From: Bradyrhizobium jicamae
GTDB lineage: Bacteria; Pseudomonadota; Alphaproteobacteria; Rhizobiales; Xanthobacteraceae
DNA: 64,000 nucleotides
Direction: 5' to 3'
Assembly (NCBI RefSeq): GCF_018130215.1
Contig: NZ_JAFCKQ010000022.1
Span: 1-64,000 of the forward strand
Below are positions 1 through 8,282 of this stretch, piece after piece. Each line of letters starts with the position of its first letter. Within the stretch, counting starts at the first letter, position 1. Below the pieces are notes generated by a model. The model was not told the DNA's origin. It did not search any database and worked only from the letters and a program-made list of their open reading frames with translations. Position numbers and translations under genes: made by a program.

Positions 1-23
1 CCCCGGCGAGACTGGGCTTTTTT
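1..23 (+). terminator. Right part of an intrinsic terminator cut by the window start
   Basis: The first bases read CCCC, a nine-base spacer, GGGC and then a run of six T. This looks like the loop and 3' arm of a rho-independent terminator whose 5' arm begins just outside the window. It would end a plus-strand gene lying upstream. Only a short stem is visible, so the call is tentative. Confidence 0.35.
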
Positions 24-32
24 GTCACCGCC

Positions 33-62
33 GTCAGCAAGAGACCTTGGTCTCTTGCTGAC
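33..62. repeat. Perfect 30-bp palindrome
   Basis: Two 14-base arms starting GTCAGCAAGAGACC match perfectly around a two-base TT centre. No T run follows in either direction, so it is not an obvious terminator. It could be a protein-binding site or a structured RNA end. From here to 319 no gene is supported. Confidence 0.7.
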
Positions 63-214
63 AGGACACCTGCCACCAGGGCGTCAGGCCTGCACGATTT
101 CGCCGTCCGCCTCATGCGCTCTCGTCAGTCACGCATGCGGCGTCCACCGCATCCCACCGCAACGTTCGTGACGATCGCGAGCGCCCCTCGAGCGGGTGAG
201 ACGGGAGATCTATA

Positions 215-284
215 CACTGATTTGCCGTTACGATAAACCGAAATATTTTTACCGCGGGGGCTTGCGCCGTCGGGCAAATCAGTG
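215..284. repeat. 70-bp element bounded by 12-bp perfect inverted repeats
   Basis: CACTGATTTGCC at 215-226 is exactly inverted at 273-284, and the interior is AT-rich. It resembles the small palindromic intergenic elements of Rhizobiales, but family membership cannot be shown here. It lies just downstream of the 3' end of the lyase gene at 320, so it could also fold as that transcript's tail. Confidence 0.5.
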
Positions 285-319
285 CCAGGGGGCGATTGAA
301 ACATCGGCAGGTCAAACTA

Positions 320-1276
320 TTACGCAGCGCGGGTTTCGCTCGCCCCGGACAGCATTCCGGCTTCGACCAGCGCCTCTCGAATGCGTTTGATCTCGGCTTC
401 GGAAATCTTGACCAGGGGCGGGCGGACCACGGCCCGGGACAACTTGCCGAGCAGCACAAGCGCCTCCTTCATCCGATTGTGCATGTCCACGAACGGGTCG
501 GCGTAAAACGCGCGTGCAAGGGGATGGATACGATCGTTGATGCGGCGGGCTTCGGCGAGGTCATTGGCCTTGACGGCGCGGAATAGTCGCACCTGCAATT
601 CGGCGATCACGCTCCCCGAGCCCGACAGCAGGCCGTTGCAACCGAGCACCAGCGAGGACAACAGCCACGGACTGTTGGTGGACAGCACGTTGATCGGACG
701 GCTCAGCCCCTGCAACGAGCGTATCGTGACCTCGTGCTGTGGCACCTCGGGCGTCCAGTCCTTGATTGCGCGCAGCGTCGGGATTTCGTCCCCAAGCCGC
801 AGCAGCGTAGGCAACGGATAGCCCTGGCCAGTGGAGCGGGGATACTGGAAGGCGATGAGCGGCAGATCCGTGGCGTCGGCGATACGGCGGAAGTGGGCAA
901 GGACCATCTCCGCGGACTGGCCCAGTGTGAAGGGTCCGGGCGGGAACACCAGCAAAGCTGACGCGCCGCCGGCTGCCGCGCGGCGGGCAATCGCCGCCGC
1001 CTCGATGCTTCCCTCGGCATAGACGCCGTGGATGATTGGCAGGCGATCGCCGACCGTGTCACCGGCGATCTCCATCACCTGGCGCTGCTCGTCGGCCGTA
1101 CAAGAGGCGACTTCCGTCGAGTGCGCGTTCACGGTGATGGCGGAGATGCCTTCGACACTCGCGACATCAGTCAGGTGAGTTTTGAAGCTCGCGTGGTCGA
1201 TCGACAGATCGTCATTGAACGGCAGCAGGACGGCTGGGATGACCCCTGCGGGCTGGTATGTTGAAAAGCGCGGCAT
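320..1276 (-). CDS. Dihydrodipicolinate synthase/N-acetylneuraminate lyase family aldolase
   Basis: A 318-residue TIM-barrel protein of the DHDPS/NAL family, class I aldolases that condense or cleave pyruvate-type 2-keto acids. The expected Schiff-base lysine is in AIKDW (about residue 172), and the phenol-bearing tyrosine is in FQYPR (about 145). The usual GTTGE loop is replaced by NAHSTE, and the housekeeping lysine-pathway context is absent. A catabolic keto-acid or aldehyde lyase is therefore more likely than DapA. The start at 1276 is chosen because GGGAGG stands a few bases upstream; a longer in-frame reading lacks a ribosome site and overlaps the next gene. It is transcribed away from the cyclase gene's 3' end on the same strand. 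The substrate is unknown. Confidence 0.85.
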   Translation of the reverse strand: MPRFSTYQPAGVIPAVLLPFNDDLSIDHASFKTHLTDVASVEGISAITVNAHSTEVASCTADEQRQVMEIAGDTVGDRLPIIHGVYAEGSIEAAAIARRAAAGGASALLVFPPGPFTLGQSAEMVLAHFRRIADATDLPLIAFQYPRSTGQGYPLPTLLRLGDEIPTLRAIKDWTPEVPQHEVTIRSLQGLSRPINVLSTNSPWLLSSLVLGCNGLLSGSGSVIAELQVRLFRAVKANDLAEARRINDRIHPLARAFYADPFVDMHNRMKEALVLLGKLSRAVVRPPLVKISEAEIKRIREALVEAGMLSGASETRAA

Positions 1277-1403
1277 CGGCAGAACCTCCCGGGGCCAGAG
1301 TCGCATGATATCAGAAAGGAGACAGCCTCCGAAATCCGCGTGCGCCTGCCGAGCCGAAACGAGCTGCGTGTTCGCCACAGGGAAACGAGGGGATACACCG
1401 GGC

Positions 1404-3179
1404 TCATTCGGGCAGTCCCGCTTTCCGAAGGCCCTCAATCTGCACCTTCGAGTTTTCTTGCCCGCCGCGCGCAATCCACCCGGATATTGTAAACGTGGGA
1501 TCCGTTTCCATCACGCGCTCCGCCGCTTCGCGCGCCTCGGCGTTGCGACCGAGATGGGCGAAAGCCGACGCGAGACAACGGTAGCTGGCAGAGTAGGAGG
1601 GGCTCTGGCGTCGCGCCCTCCTAGCTGCGAGAATAGCTTCGTCAAAGCGACGAAGCTCAATTAAGGAACTCCCCATTGCAGCGAACGTTAGGTGCAGCCG
1701 CGTGTCAACTGGGCTCATACGAGCAGCGCGTTCAAAGCTGCGAAGCGCCTCCCCCGGATTGCCGGCAATTCTATAGCTCCAGCCTCTGCAATGCCACGCG
1801 AGAAACAGATTGGGGTTGAGCGCAACGGCTCGGTCGGCCATTTCGATTGCGCTTTCACAATCGCCGACCATAAAGGCCGAAATCAAAGCGGCGTCCGCCA
1901 ACCACTCCGCATCACCGTCGTCCATGCTCAATGCTAGGCGACTGAGCCGAACGGCTTCGTTGCGCTCGAATTGAGGGTCGACGGCATAGCCAAAAAGGAC
2001 GCGCTGCATATGACAGATACCCGCCATCGCAGCCGCAGCGTCGAACCGAGGCTCCAGCTCCAAAGCGCGTTTTGTAAGCCTTAGAGCTTCCGCTATCCCC
2101 TCGCGGCTCGTAGCATTAAACTGCTGCAAGGCTCGCAGATAAAAATCGTATGCGGTGAGGCTCTCCGTTCGCCGCCGTGTCGCATTTGCAATCTCTGTTT
2201 GAAGCAATTTTGGCTCAATGGCTGAAACAACGGCCCCCGCTATTTCGTCCTGCAGCGCGAAAACGTCAACTAGATCACGCTCAAACCTGTCCGCCCATAG
2301 GTGCGTGCCTGCAACAGCATCAATCAACTGTCCGATGATGCGAACTCTTCCCGATGCCTTGCGCACCGAGCCCTCAAGCACGTACCGAACGCCCAGCGTA
2401 TGCCCGACCTCCTTGATGTCAACGGATCGACCTTTGAACGTGAAACTCGAATTGCGGGCGACTACGAACAGGGACTTGAACCGTGAGAGCGCTGTGATGA
2501 TCTCATCGACCATCCCATCGGCAAAATACTCCTGCTCGGCATCACCCGACATATTCTGAAAAGGCAGGACTGCGATGGAGGGCTTGTCGGGCAGCGGGGG
2601 CAAGGCATCAGCCTCGGCAGCAAGCGCGGGATCGGCCGCTTGCGGTTCACTCGGCGCACTCACCCAATATGCCCTGATCGGCTGGTGAATGTTCTTCACC
2701 TGCTGAACACCAAGGTCCACGAAGGTCATGGGCAGGACCTTCCGTACCTGATCATAGGTGGTCCCGGAGATACACACGCCACCCGGCTTGGCAATCGACT
2801 GTAGACGCGCGGCAACGTTCACGCCGTCACCGAAGAGGTCCCCAGCGCGTACCATTACGTCGCCGATGTGGATACCAATGCGGAAGCTGATGCGGCGATC
2901 AGGTGCGAGACCGGCGTTCGCTTCGGCCAAGGCAATCTGCGCGTCTACCGCGCACTGCACCGCCTCCACAGCGCTCCCGAACTCCGCAAGGACACTGTCT
3001 CCCGCCGTGTTCGCTATGCGACCCCTGTGCTGCCCAATGAGCCTGTCGAGGATTGCGCGTCGTTCGGTTAGCCCCTTGAGCGTGCCGACCTCATCGGCTC
3101 CCATTAGGCGGCTATAGCCTTCGACGTCCGCTGCGAAGACTGCGACGAGCTTCCGGCTGACTGCCACAGGGTCTGACAT
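1404..3179 (-). CDS. Class III adenylate/guanylate cyclase with TolB-like and TPR domains
   Basis: A 591-residue protein. Residues 1 to about 170 form a class III nucleotide cyclase domain, with metal-binding aspartates in FAADVEGYS and AGDSVLAEF and the typical RIGIHIGDV segment. A FlgO/TolB-like N-terminal region follows at about 200-310 (SIAVLPFQNMSGDAEQ, then FADGMVDEI). Tetratricopeptide repeats run from about 340 to the end, which closes with the family signature EGLRKAGLPE. Such proteins are very numerous in Bradyrhizobium and are thought to make cAMP in response to unknown inputs. No transmembrane segment is evident. The neighbour at 3270 is a relic of a second copy on the same strand. 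Confidence 0.9.
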   Translation of the reverse strand: MSDPVAVSRKLVAVFAADVEGYSRLMGADEVGTLKGLTERRAILDRLIGQHRGRIANTAGDSVLAEFGSAVEAVQCAVDAQIALAEANAGLAPDRRISFRIGIHIGDVMVRAGDLFGDGVNVAARLQSIAKPGGVCISGTTYDQVRKVLPMTFVDLGVQQVKNIHQPIRAYWVSAPSEPQAADPALAAEADALPPLPDKPSIAVLPFQNMSGDAEQEYFADGMVDEIITALSRFKSLFVVARNSSFTFKGRSVDIKEVGHTLGVRYVLEGSVRKASGRVRIIGQLIDAVAGTHLWADRFERDLVDVFALQDEIAGAVVSAIEPKLLQTEIANATRRRTESLTAYDFYLRALQQFNATSREGIAEALRLTKRALELEPRFDAAAAMAGICHMQRVLFGYAVDPQFERNEAVRLSRLALSMDDGDAEWLADAALISAFMVGDCESAIEMADRAVALNPNLFLAWHCRGWSYRIAGNPGEALRSFERAARMSPVDTRLHLTFAAMGSSLIELRRFDEAILAARRARRQSPSYSASYRCLASAFAHLGRNAEAREAAERVMETDPTFTISGWIARGGQENSKVQIEGLRKAGLPE

Positions 3180-3269
3180 GCGTGCCCCAATGCCAACCTA
3201 AGGCGACCAGTGTGGGCTAGAGGGTGCGCCCTCGTCAACCAAGTGTAACGGTCCCGAACTTGACCAAAG

Positions 3270-3626
3270 CTACCCCTCGGGCACCCCGGCAAGCCGCAGG
3301 CCCTCTTCAAGCCTAGCCAAGTCGTCAGGGCGGCGAATAGGGATTAACGTCTTAATGTGCGAGACGCGAAGTGCCGGAACGAGCTGCATCAAGCGGACAG
3401 CCACGTCCCGGGCGTGTTCAAGCTTGCCAGCGAGCGCCAAGCTCGCAGCCAACACACGCAGGGCAACCGGTGAAATCTGTTCTTGGATCGATCTTTCCGC
3501 CCAGCTAGACGCCTCGCCGTATCGTCCAGCAAAGAAATGGCCGTAAGCTATCGATGCCTGCATGTAGGAAAGTCTCGGAGCGAGTGGATCCAGGCGCGTC
3601 GCCCGCAGCCCGAAGCCGCAAGTAGC
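3270..3626 (-). pseudogene. C-terminal relic of a second cyclase-TPR gene
   Basis: The reading frame here encodes about 118 residues ending PDDLARLEEGLRLAGVPEG. They carry TPR-type segments such as YGHFFAGRYGEASSWAE and ALRVLAASLALAGKLEHA. This matches the C-terminal tail of the cyclase-TPR family, and the last residues resemble those of the intact neighbour at 1404. No cyclase or TolB-like part precedes it; the upstream frame looks non-coding. It is best read as a truncated remnant of a tandem duplicate or of a deleted neighbouring gene. Confidence 0.65.
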
Positions 3627-4112
3627 GCCAGAGATGACCACGGTTCGCGAGATCGCCGGTGATTTGCAGGTGAAGGGCATCCCGGCTCCACGGGGGGGCA
3701 CATGGCACCCCACGGCTGTCGCGCGGTTGTACGCCGGCGCGACGGCCGCCACTGTCAACTTGCCGACACAGCCCGCCGCCAAACGCGCAGCCAGGTGGCC
3801 GCGTAATTTCGCCACCAATCCGGATGGCCTGGTTTCGAATTGGTGCGGAGCGACGTTTGTTGCCAAGGTCTGGTTTGCGTTGAACTAGTTCCGGGTGGTC
3901 CATGTCGGTCCGAATCCGACATCGGGCTCCTGCCGGGAGGTGTCAGCGCAGCCATATCGCCACTGGCGACGCGCGCTCTTGCCACAACACAATCGTTGAT
4001 CTGGATCAAACTACGGGAGGCCGTTTCTGACGCCAATGATTGGCGACCGCGCGGACTGTCGGCGCGGATCACTGGCGGCGTGATGCCGACCACGCGTTGC
4101 AGGAGATAGCCC
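3627..4112. other. Intergenic stretch with a FixK-type box
   Basis: No convincing gene is seen. The open frames here have no ribosome site, family motif or codon bias. The only clear signal is the palindrome at 3996-4009. Confidence 0.5.
3996..4009 (+). promoter_or_regulatory. FixK/FNR-type box
   Basis: TTGATCTGGATCAA is a perfect match to the TTGA-N6-TCAA consensus of FNR/FixK regulators. If used as a class II site (centre near -41.5), transcription would start near 4044, about 70 bases ahead of the small membrane-protein gene at 4113. Confidence 0.7.
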
Positions 4113-4253
4113 GTGATTGCCCCATCCAGTGAACCGAACGAGGCGAGGGGACGGACCACCCACTCCAAGACCTATGAGAGAGGGATGGCCCTGCTGTTTA
4201 TCCTTGCACCCGTGGCGATTGTTATCGCTTTTCTCTACCTGATTCCTGACTAA
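4113..4253 (+). CDS. 46-residue single-pass membrane protein
   Basis: GTG start with AGGAG at 4101 as ribosome site. The product has a polar N-terminal half (about residues 1-24) followed by one hydrophobic helix, MALLFILAPVAIVIAFLY, and a short tail LIPD. The frame closes exactly at TAA 4251-4253. The FixK-type box upstream suggests induction at low oxygen. The size and topology recall small accessory subunits of membrane complexes, but no family is recognised. Its support is the ribosome site, the helix and the promoter element together. Confidence 0.6.
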   Translation: MIAPSSEPNEARGRTTHSKTYERGMALLFILAPVAIVIAFLYLIPD

Positions 4254-4529
4254 CCCGAGGGTAACGGCCGCGGCGGGTCATGAGCGTCGGCCTGAACTTT
4301 CGCGGGTGACTTCCGGTCTCACCTCAACTTCGGACGTTTCCCCGTGCCGCGCAAACGGTCGCGAAGGGCCACAATCAGACATACGCGGGTGGCGCCAAAA
4401 AGGCCTGTGGTTGTGAAGTCCCCTCGACATTCCGCCCCCAGCCCGGGACCAAAGCCCCACGCGGAGCCGATAACGAGCAATTAGGGCGCGCCTGATAGGA
4501 TTGGCGCGGTCGGATTATGGTGGTTTCCA

Positions 4530-4805
4530 ATGCCTCAGTGGGTGATCGCATCGGTTTTCGGAGTGCTGGCCTTGTGTGCGGCCTGGGGGATCTATTCGTC
4601 CTACTCCACAGGGACCGTCTACGGAGAGCTGTCGCAATATTCGGAAGATCGCGAGCCGACTGCCTTCTTCATGGTGGTGCTCGGCAAAGTGCTCGCGCTC
4701 ATCTTTTGTCTCGCGATCGCCTTGCATGCCGTCGGCCTGCTGACCACGGACCCAATTGCAGAAATCAAGCATTGGCTGCCGTGGCTGCCAGACCGTCGAT
4801 ATTAG
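4530..4805 (+). CDS. Hypothetical two-helix membrane protein
   Basis: A 91-residue protein with a hydrophobic N-terminal helix (about residues 4-22) and a second helix at about 48-70, separated by a polar loop rich in Tyr and Glu. The C-terminus is WLPWLPDRRY. No named family is recognised. It ends 21 bases before the beta-lactamase-like gene and probably shares its transcript. The 276 bases before it (4254-4529) hold nothing recognisable. Confidence 0.6.
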   Translation: MPQWVIASVFGVLALCAAWGIYSSYSTGTVYGELSQYSEDREPTAFFMVVLGKVLALIFCLAIALHAVGLLTTDPIAEIKHWLPWLPDRRY

Positions 4806-4826
4806 GGCGGCGGCGCGTGGGATCCA

Positions 4827-6218
4827 ATGTATATTCGCCAGATTGTTTTCGCCGTCGCGCTGCTCGGCGCTTTGGTTCGGTTCGGGCCTGCCACAGCTGA
4901 AGATGGCTTCCCGGCAGCGGAGTGGGAGCGCGTCACCCCTGCAGAATTGGGCTGGTCAGAGACCGAATTGGCCCAAGCGCGATCCTTTTCGGATCAGATT
5001 CGCTCGAGCGCGGTTGTGATCGTTCAGCACGGAAAGGTGGTGGCCGAGTGGGGCAATACGACGAAGCCAATGGAGCTCGCTTCAATCCGCAAGAGCCTGC
5101 TCAGCGCCCTGATCGGCATCGCAGTGTCGGATCGCCTGATCAACCTCGACAGCACGCTTGGCGAACTCGGCATCGACGATAATCCGCCTGGCCTGACCGG
5201 GATCGAGAAGGGCGCGACGGTGCGCGAACTCCTCGAAGCGCGTTCCGGGGTCTACCATGCGGCGCTCTATGAGACGCCGGACATGGCCAAGATGAGACCG
5301 CCGCGCGGCAGCCACCCGCCCGGCACCTTCTGGTACTACAACAATTGGGACTTCAACGTGCTGGGCACGATCTACGAGCACGCAACTGGCACCGGCCTCT
5401 TCGAGGCGCTCGACCGAAAGATCGCAAAGCCAATCGGCATGCAGGACTACCGGCAACAGGATGGCAGCTACGTCCGCGGCGAAGCGTCTATCCACCCCGC
5501 CTATGAGATCCGCATGAGCGCACGGGACTTGGCGCGTTTTGCACTTCTCTATCTGCACAGAGGCAATTGGGCCGCACACCAGATCGTGCCGCGGGAGTGG
5601 GTGGAAGAGAGCACGCGTGGCTATTCGAGAGCGGCGTCCGGGCAGGGCTATGGCTATCTCTGGTGGATCGGTTTTCTGGGCGGTGCCGTTGCGCCTACGG
5701 TGACTTTGCCCGAGGGCAGCTTTTTGGCCGAAGGTGCCGGCGGGCAATACGCCCTGGTCGTGCCCGCACTCGACCTCGTCGTGGTGCATCGTGTCGACCG
5801 CGACACGCCCTTCACCGAACCTTCGATGCGTAGTATTGCCAGGCTCTTCTGGCTGATCCTGAAGGCCGAGGGCTATGATCCGGGGCCCGATGCCTCGCTC
5901 ACAGCAGCGACCGGCGAACGGCCGACAGGTGAGACCCTGGCCGCAAAATTCCAGGGCAGGACGATCAGCTTCGGTACCAAGCTCAGGGATGGTCCGTTCA
6001 CAATGCGATTCGAGCCCGACGGCCGGATGACCTATCCGCACTGGGACGAGGCCCTTGGACCTGCAGCCGGGACATGGACGGTCGCGGAGGATAAGCTCTG
6101 TATCTCGATCCCGGGTGCCAGACGTCGCTGCTACATTCCTGTACTGAACGGTGAACAGATTGAGCTGTTCGACCAGCTTGGCGTCATGCAAATCGCCGGG
6201 GTGGCGCTGCCTCAGTGA
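4827..6218 (+). CDS. Secreted serine hydrolase, beta-lactamase/class C family
   Basis: 463 residues with an N-terminal signal peptide (about 1-24, cleavage near ATA-ED). The serine beta-lactamase-like/esterase fold is shown by the catalytic SIRK tetrad (SxxK, about 86-89), the YNN motif in WYYNNWDF (about 171-173) and GYGYLWW further on. A C-terminal extension of about 90 residues resembles the small beta domain often attached to these hydrolases. The family includes esterases, D-aminopeptidases and 6-aminohexanoate hydrolases, so true beta-lactam resistance should not be assumed. It is probably co-transcribed with the small membrane protein just upstream. Confidence 0.85.
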   Translation: MYIRQIVFAVALLGALVRFGPATAEDGFPAAEWERVTPAELGWSETELAQARSFSDQIRSSAVVIVQHGKVVAEWGNTTKPMELASIRKSLLSALIGIAVSDRLINLDSTLGELGIDDNPPGLTGIEKGATVRELLEARSGVYHAALYETPDMAKMRPPRGSHPPGTFWYYNNWDFNVLGTIYEHATGTGLFEALDRKIAKPIGMQDYRQQDGSYVRGEASIHPAYEIRMSARDLARFALLYLHRGNWAAHQIVPREWVEESTRGYSRAASGQGYGYLWWIGFLGGAVAPTVTLPEGSFLAEGAGGQYALVVPALDLVVVHRVDRDTPFTEPSMRSIARLFWLILKAEGYDPGPDASLTAATGERPTGETLAAKFQGRTISFGTKLRDGPFTMRFEPDGRMTYPHWDEALGPAAGTWTVAEDKLCISIPGARRRCYIPVLNGEQIELFDQLGVMQIAGVALPQ

Positions 6219-6253
6219 TCTGCATGCGGCAATCGGCTCGCGACGTCCGCTCG

Positions 6254-6350
6254 GGGTCAAGACGCGACCTCGTCGAATTCCCGATGCTTGTCCGCGACGC
6301 CGTCGAAAGCGGAAATCCGCATGATGAGCGAAGATGTCGGTTTGGGGCCA
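6254..6350. repeat. 97-bp direct repeat, copy A
   Basis: This block is repeated at 9248-9344 with the same length and only four differences by eye. It lies just downstream of the hydrolase gene. A 22-base piece of its left end (gggtcaaaacgcgac type) recurs at 12846-12867 with one mismatch to copy B. Confidence 0.9.
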
Positions 6351-6395
6351 AGAACCGACCTACCTGTTTCGAGTTCCCTCTTTTGACCGCGAGCT

Positions 6396-6409
6396 TTGAT
6401 CTGGATCAA
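6396..6409 (+). promoter_or_regulatory. FixK/FNR-type box ahead of opgC relic
   Basis: TTGATCTGGATCAA, identical to the box at 3996. A class II geometry would start transcription near 6444, 28 bases before the ATG at 6472. Confidence 0.7.
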
Positions 6410-6471
6410 CCAAATCAGCTGTCTCAAGCCATGCTTGTATCTTGAGCTCATCCCGCGCGGAAGGTCAGGAC

Positions 6472-7641
6472 ATGGATGCAAGCAGCACAGAGCCGCGCAA
6501 CACGCTTCTGTTGCCGCCGCCCAAGCGCGACCTGCGGCTCGATTTCCTGCGCGGCATCGGCCAGTGGATAATCTCCTCGACCATATTCCGAATAACTTCC
6601 TCAATTGGTTCACGATCCGCAATTACGGCTTCAGCGACGCAGCGGAGTTCTTCGTCTATGTCTCCGGCTATTCGATAGGATTTGCATACGGACCCGCCGT
6701 TAGGAACGGGCAGCTCTTAGCCGCGACAAAGCGGCTCTGGACGCGAGCGTCGCAGCTCTATGTCGCTCACATCTTCCTGTTCCTGTTTTTTGTCGCTCAG
6801 ATCGCTCGTACCGCAGCTCGCTTTGACAATCCGATGTACAAGGACGCGTTCAACGTGGCGCAATTTCTTGACCGTCCCGACATCATGATCGGGCAGGCCC
6901 TGCTGCTCAAGTACAAGCCGGTCAACCTCGATGTCCTTCCTCTCTACATCGTGCTGGTTCTCGCGGCGCCAGCGTTGTTGTGGTGTCTGCTGCGTCGGCC
7001 GAACTTGACCTTGCTCGGCTCTGCGGTCTTCTATTTTGCCGCCCGACATTTCGATTGGAATTTGCCCTCGTTTCCGGGGGGGCAAATGGTATTTCAACCC
7101 GTTCGCATGGCAGTTCCTGTTTGTATTCGGCGTTTGGTGCGGCTTTGGTAGCGGGCCGAGGATAAGGTCGACTGCACTCTCTCGCCCGATCACGATTGTC
7201 GCGGTGGCGTGGCTCGCCTTCGCGTTCCTGATCGTCATGACATGGCATGTGCCGAGCTTGGAGCGATTTGTGCCAGAGGCTCTACGTCGCGCGATTTATC
7301 CGATCGACAAATCCAACCTTGACCCGCTGCGCCTCATCCATTTCCTGGCCGCGATGATCGCGTTGCTGCATTTTCTCCCAGCGGATGCGCCGTGGCTCCG
7401 TTCCAGACGGCTGCGCCCGCTGATCCTGTGTGGTCAGCGTTCGCTACCCGTATTTTGCTTTGGCGTCTTTCTTTCCTTTGCCGCTCACTGGATCCTCGTG
7501 CAGGTCAGCGGCGGCATCTTGGCCCAGATGCTTGTCAGCATCGTAGGCATTGCCCTGCTGGTGGGCATAGCTTGGCTCGCCACTTGGTATCGCAGTCTTC
7601 CCACCCTATTCCCGACTCCGGAGCACTACATGGCCGAGTAG
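6472..7641 (+). pseudogene. opgC: opgC-family membrane protein gene with two frameshifts
   Basis: Translation begins MDASSTEPRNTLLLPPPKRD then LRLDFLRGIGQWII, the OpgC start. It then leaves frame near 6570, where one base appears missing (the expected Phe-Leu-Asp-His continues in another frame). A second slip falls in a run of seven G at 7076-7082, after which the protein continues KWYFNPFAWQFLFVFGVW to the stop at 7639. Put together, the parts give a full-length protein of about 389 residues with about ten hydrophobic segments. OpgC proteins modify periplasmic glucans or are acyltransferase-like. The two slips cancel in length, so sequencing error is possible, but as written the gene is broken. 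Confidence 0.8.
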
Positions 7642-7653
7642 GAAATGCAGTCT

Positions 7654-8253
7654 TCACTCCGTGTCGAGATTGAAATCGTAAGACGCTGCCGGAGGGCCAT
7701 TGTGAGCAGCAGCGAACTGACCTAATGGAATATTTATCGTGACGGGGGAGGAGTCGAAATCGGTTTGCTCAATTCTGAGCGTTTGGCCCGGTTCCATTTC
7801 TTTGACTGCGCTCGGGGTAATTGAAGCAGCCGCGATGCAGATGTTGGTGAGGCAGAAAGTATAAGGCACGATGGTGGGCGCGCCCTGATCAACACTCACT
7901 TTTACTCCAGCTTGCACAGAAAGCCCTTGAGGTACGAAAAGCTGCAACCGGGCGAGAGGAGCATCGGCCCGCTCAATCAGATCCACACGGACGACGACCA
8001 CACCTGCGACGTCGGTGCCGGTGGAAGTTGTCCGACAAAGCGTTGCGCCGTCGGAACCTTTGAAGCACACCTTGCGCCATGTGGAATAATGGATGCTTTC
8101 CGGCAGATGCACTGGGGGAGGTCTCAATTGAAGCTTCTCGTCTAGAGCTTTCCGATCTTGTGCATCGACAGTTGCGGTCAAAAGCATCAAGACAGCACTC
8201 GTTAGTCCAATGCGGACGAATGGCTGAGCACTTCCCATGGCTAGTAGCTTCAT
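7654..8253 (-). CDS. Invasion-associated locus B (IalB) family protein
   Basis: 199 residues with a signal peptide ending near TVDA-QD (about residue 31). The mature part has the IalB pattern: an N-terminal WRKVCFKGSDGATLCRT segment with two cysteines, a central beta-rich region, and FCLTNICIAA with a second cysteine pair. The cysteines probably form periplasmic disulfides. IalB relatives are common in Rhizobiales, where no invasion role is implied. It converges on the opgC relic with a 12-base gap. No strong ribosome site is visible at the chosen ATG, and an ATG five codons later is possible. Confidence 0.8.
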   Translation of the reverse strand: MKLLAMGSAQPFVRIGLTSAVLMLLTATVDAQDRKALDEKLQLRPPPVHLPESIHYSTWRKVCFKGSDGATLCRTTSTGTDVAGVVVVRVDLIERADAPLARLQLFVPQGLSVQAGVKVSVDQGAPTIVPYTFCLTNICIAAASITPSAVKEMEPGQTLRIEQTDFDSSPVTINIPLGQFAAAHNGPPAASYDFNLDTE

Positions 8254-8282
8254 TGTGCGCCCGTTTTCGTTGTGGCCTGGAG

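Noticed and set aside
112..459. Long open frame on the minus strand overlapping the end of the DHDPS gene
   Set aside because: It lacks a ribosome site and any family motif and is a shadow of the real frame.
1666..1690. GGAAC-N16-CGTT, an EcfG-like promoter match on the plus strand
   Set aside because: It lies inside the cyclase-TPR gene and points antisense, with no plus-strand gene downstream.
4278..4460. 60-codon minus-strand frame in the gap before 4530
   Set aside because: No ribosome site or recognisable domain; it may be a decayed intergenic repeat but cannot be supported as a gene.
4827..6218. Calling the hydrolase a true beta-lactamase resistance gene
   Set aside because: SxxK and YxN motifs are shared by many esterases and peptidases; nothing here points to antibiotic hydrolysis.
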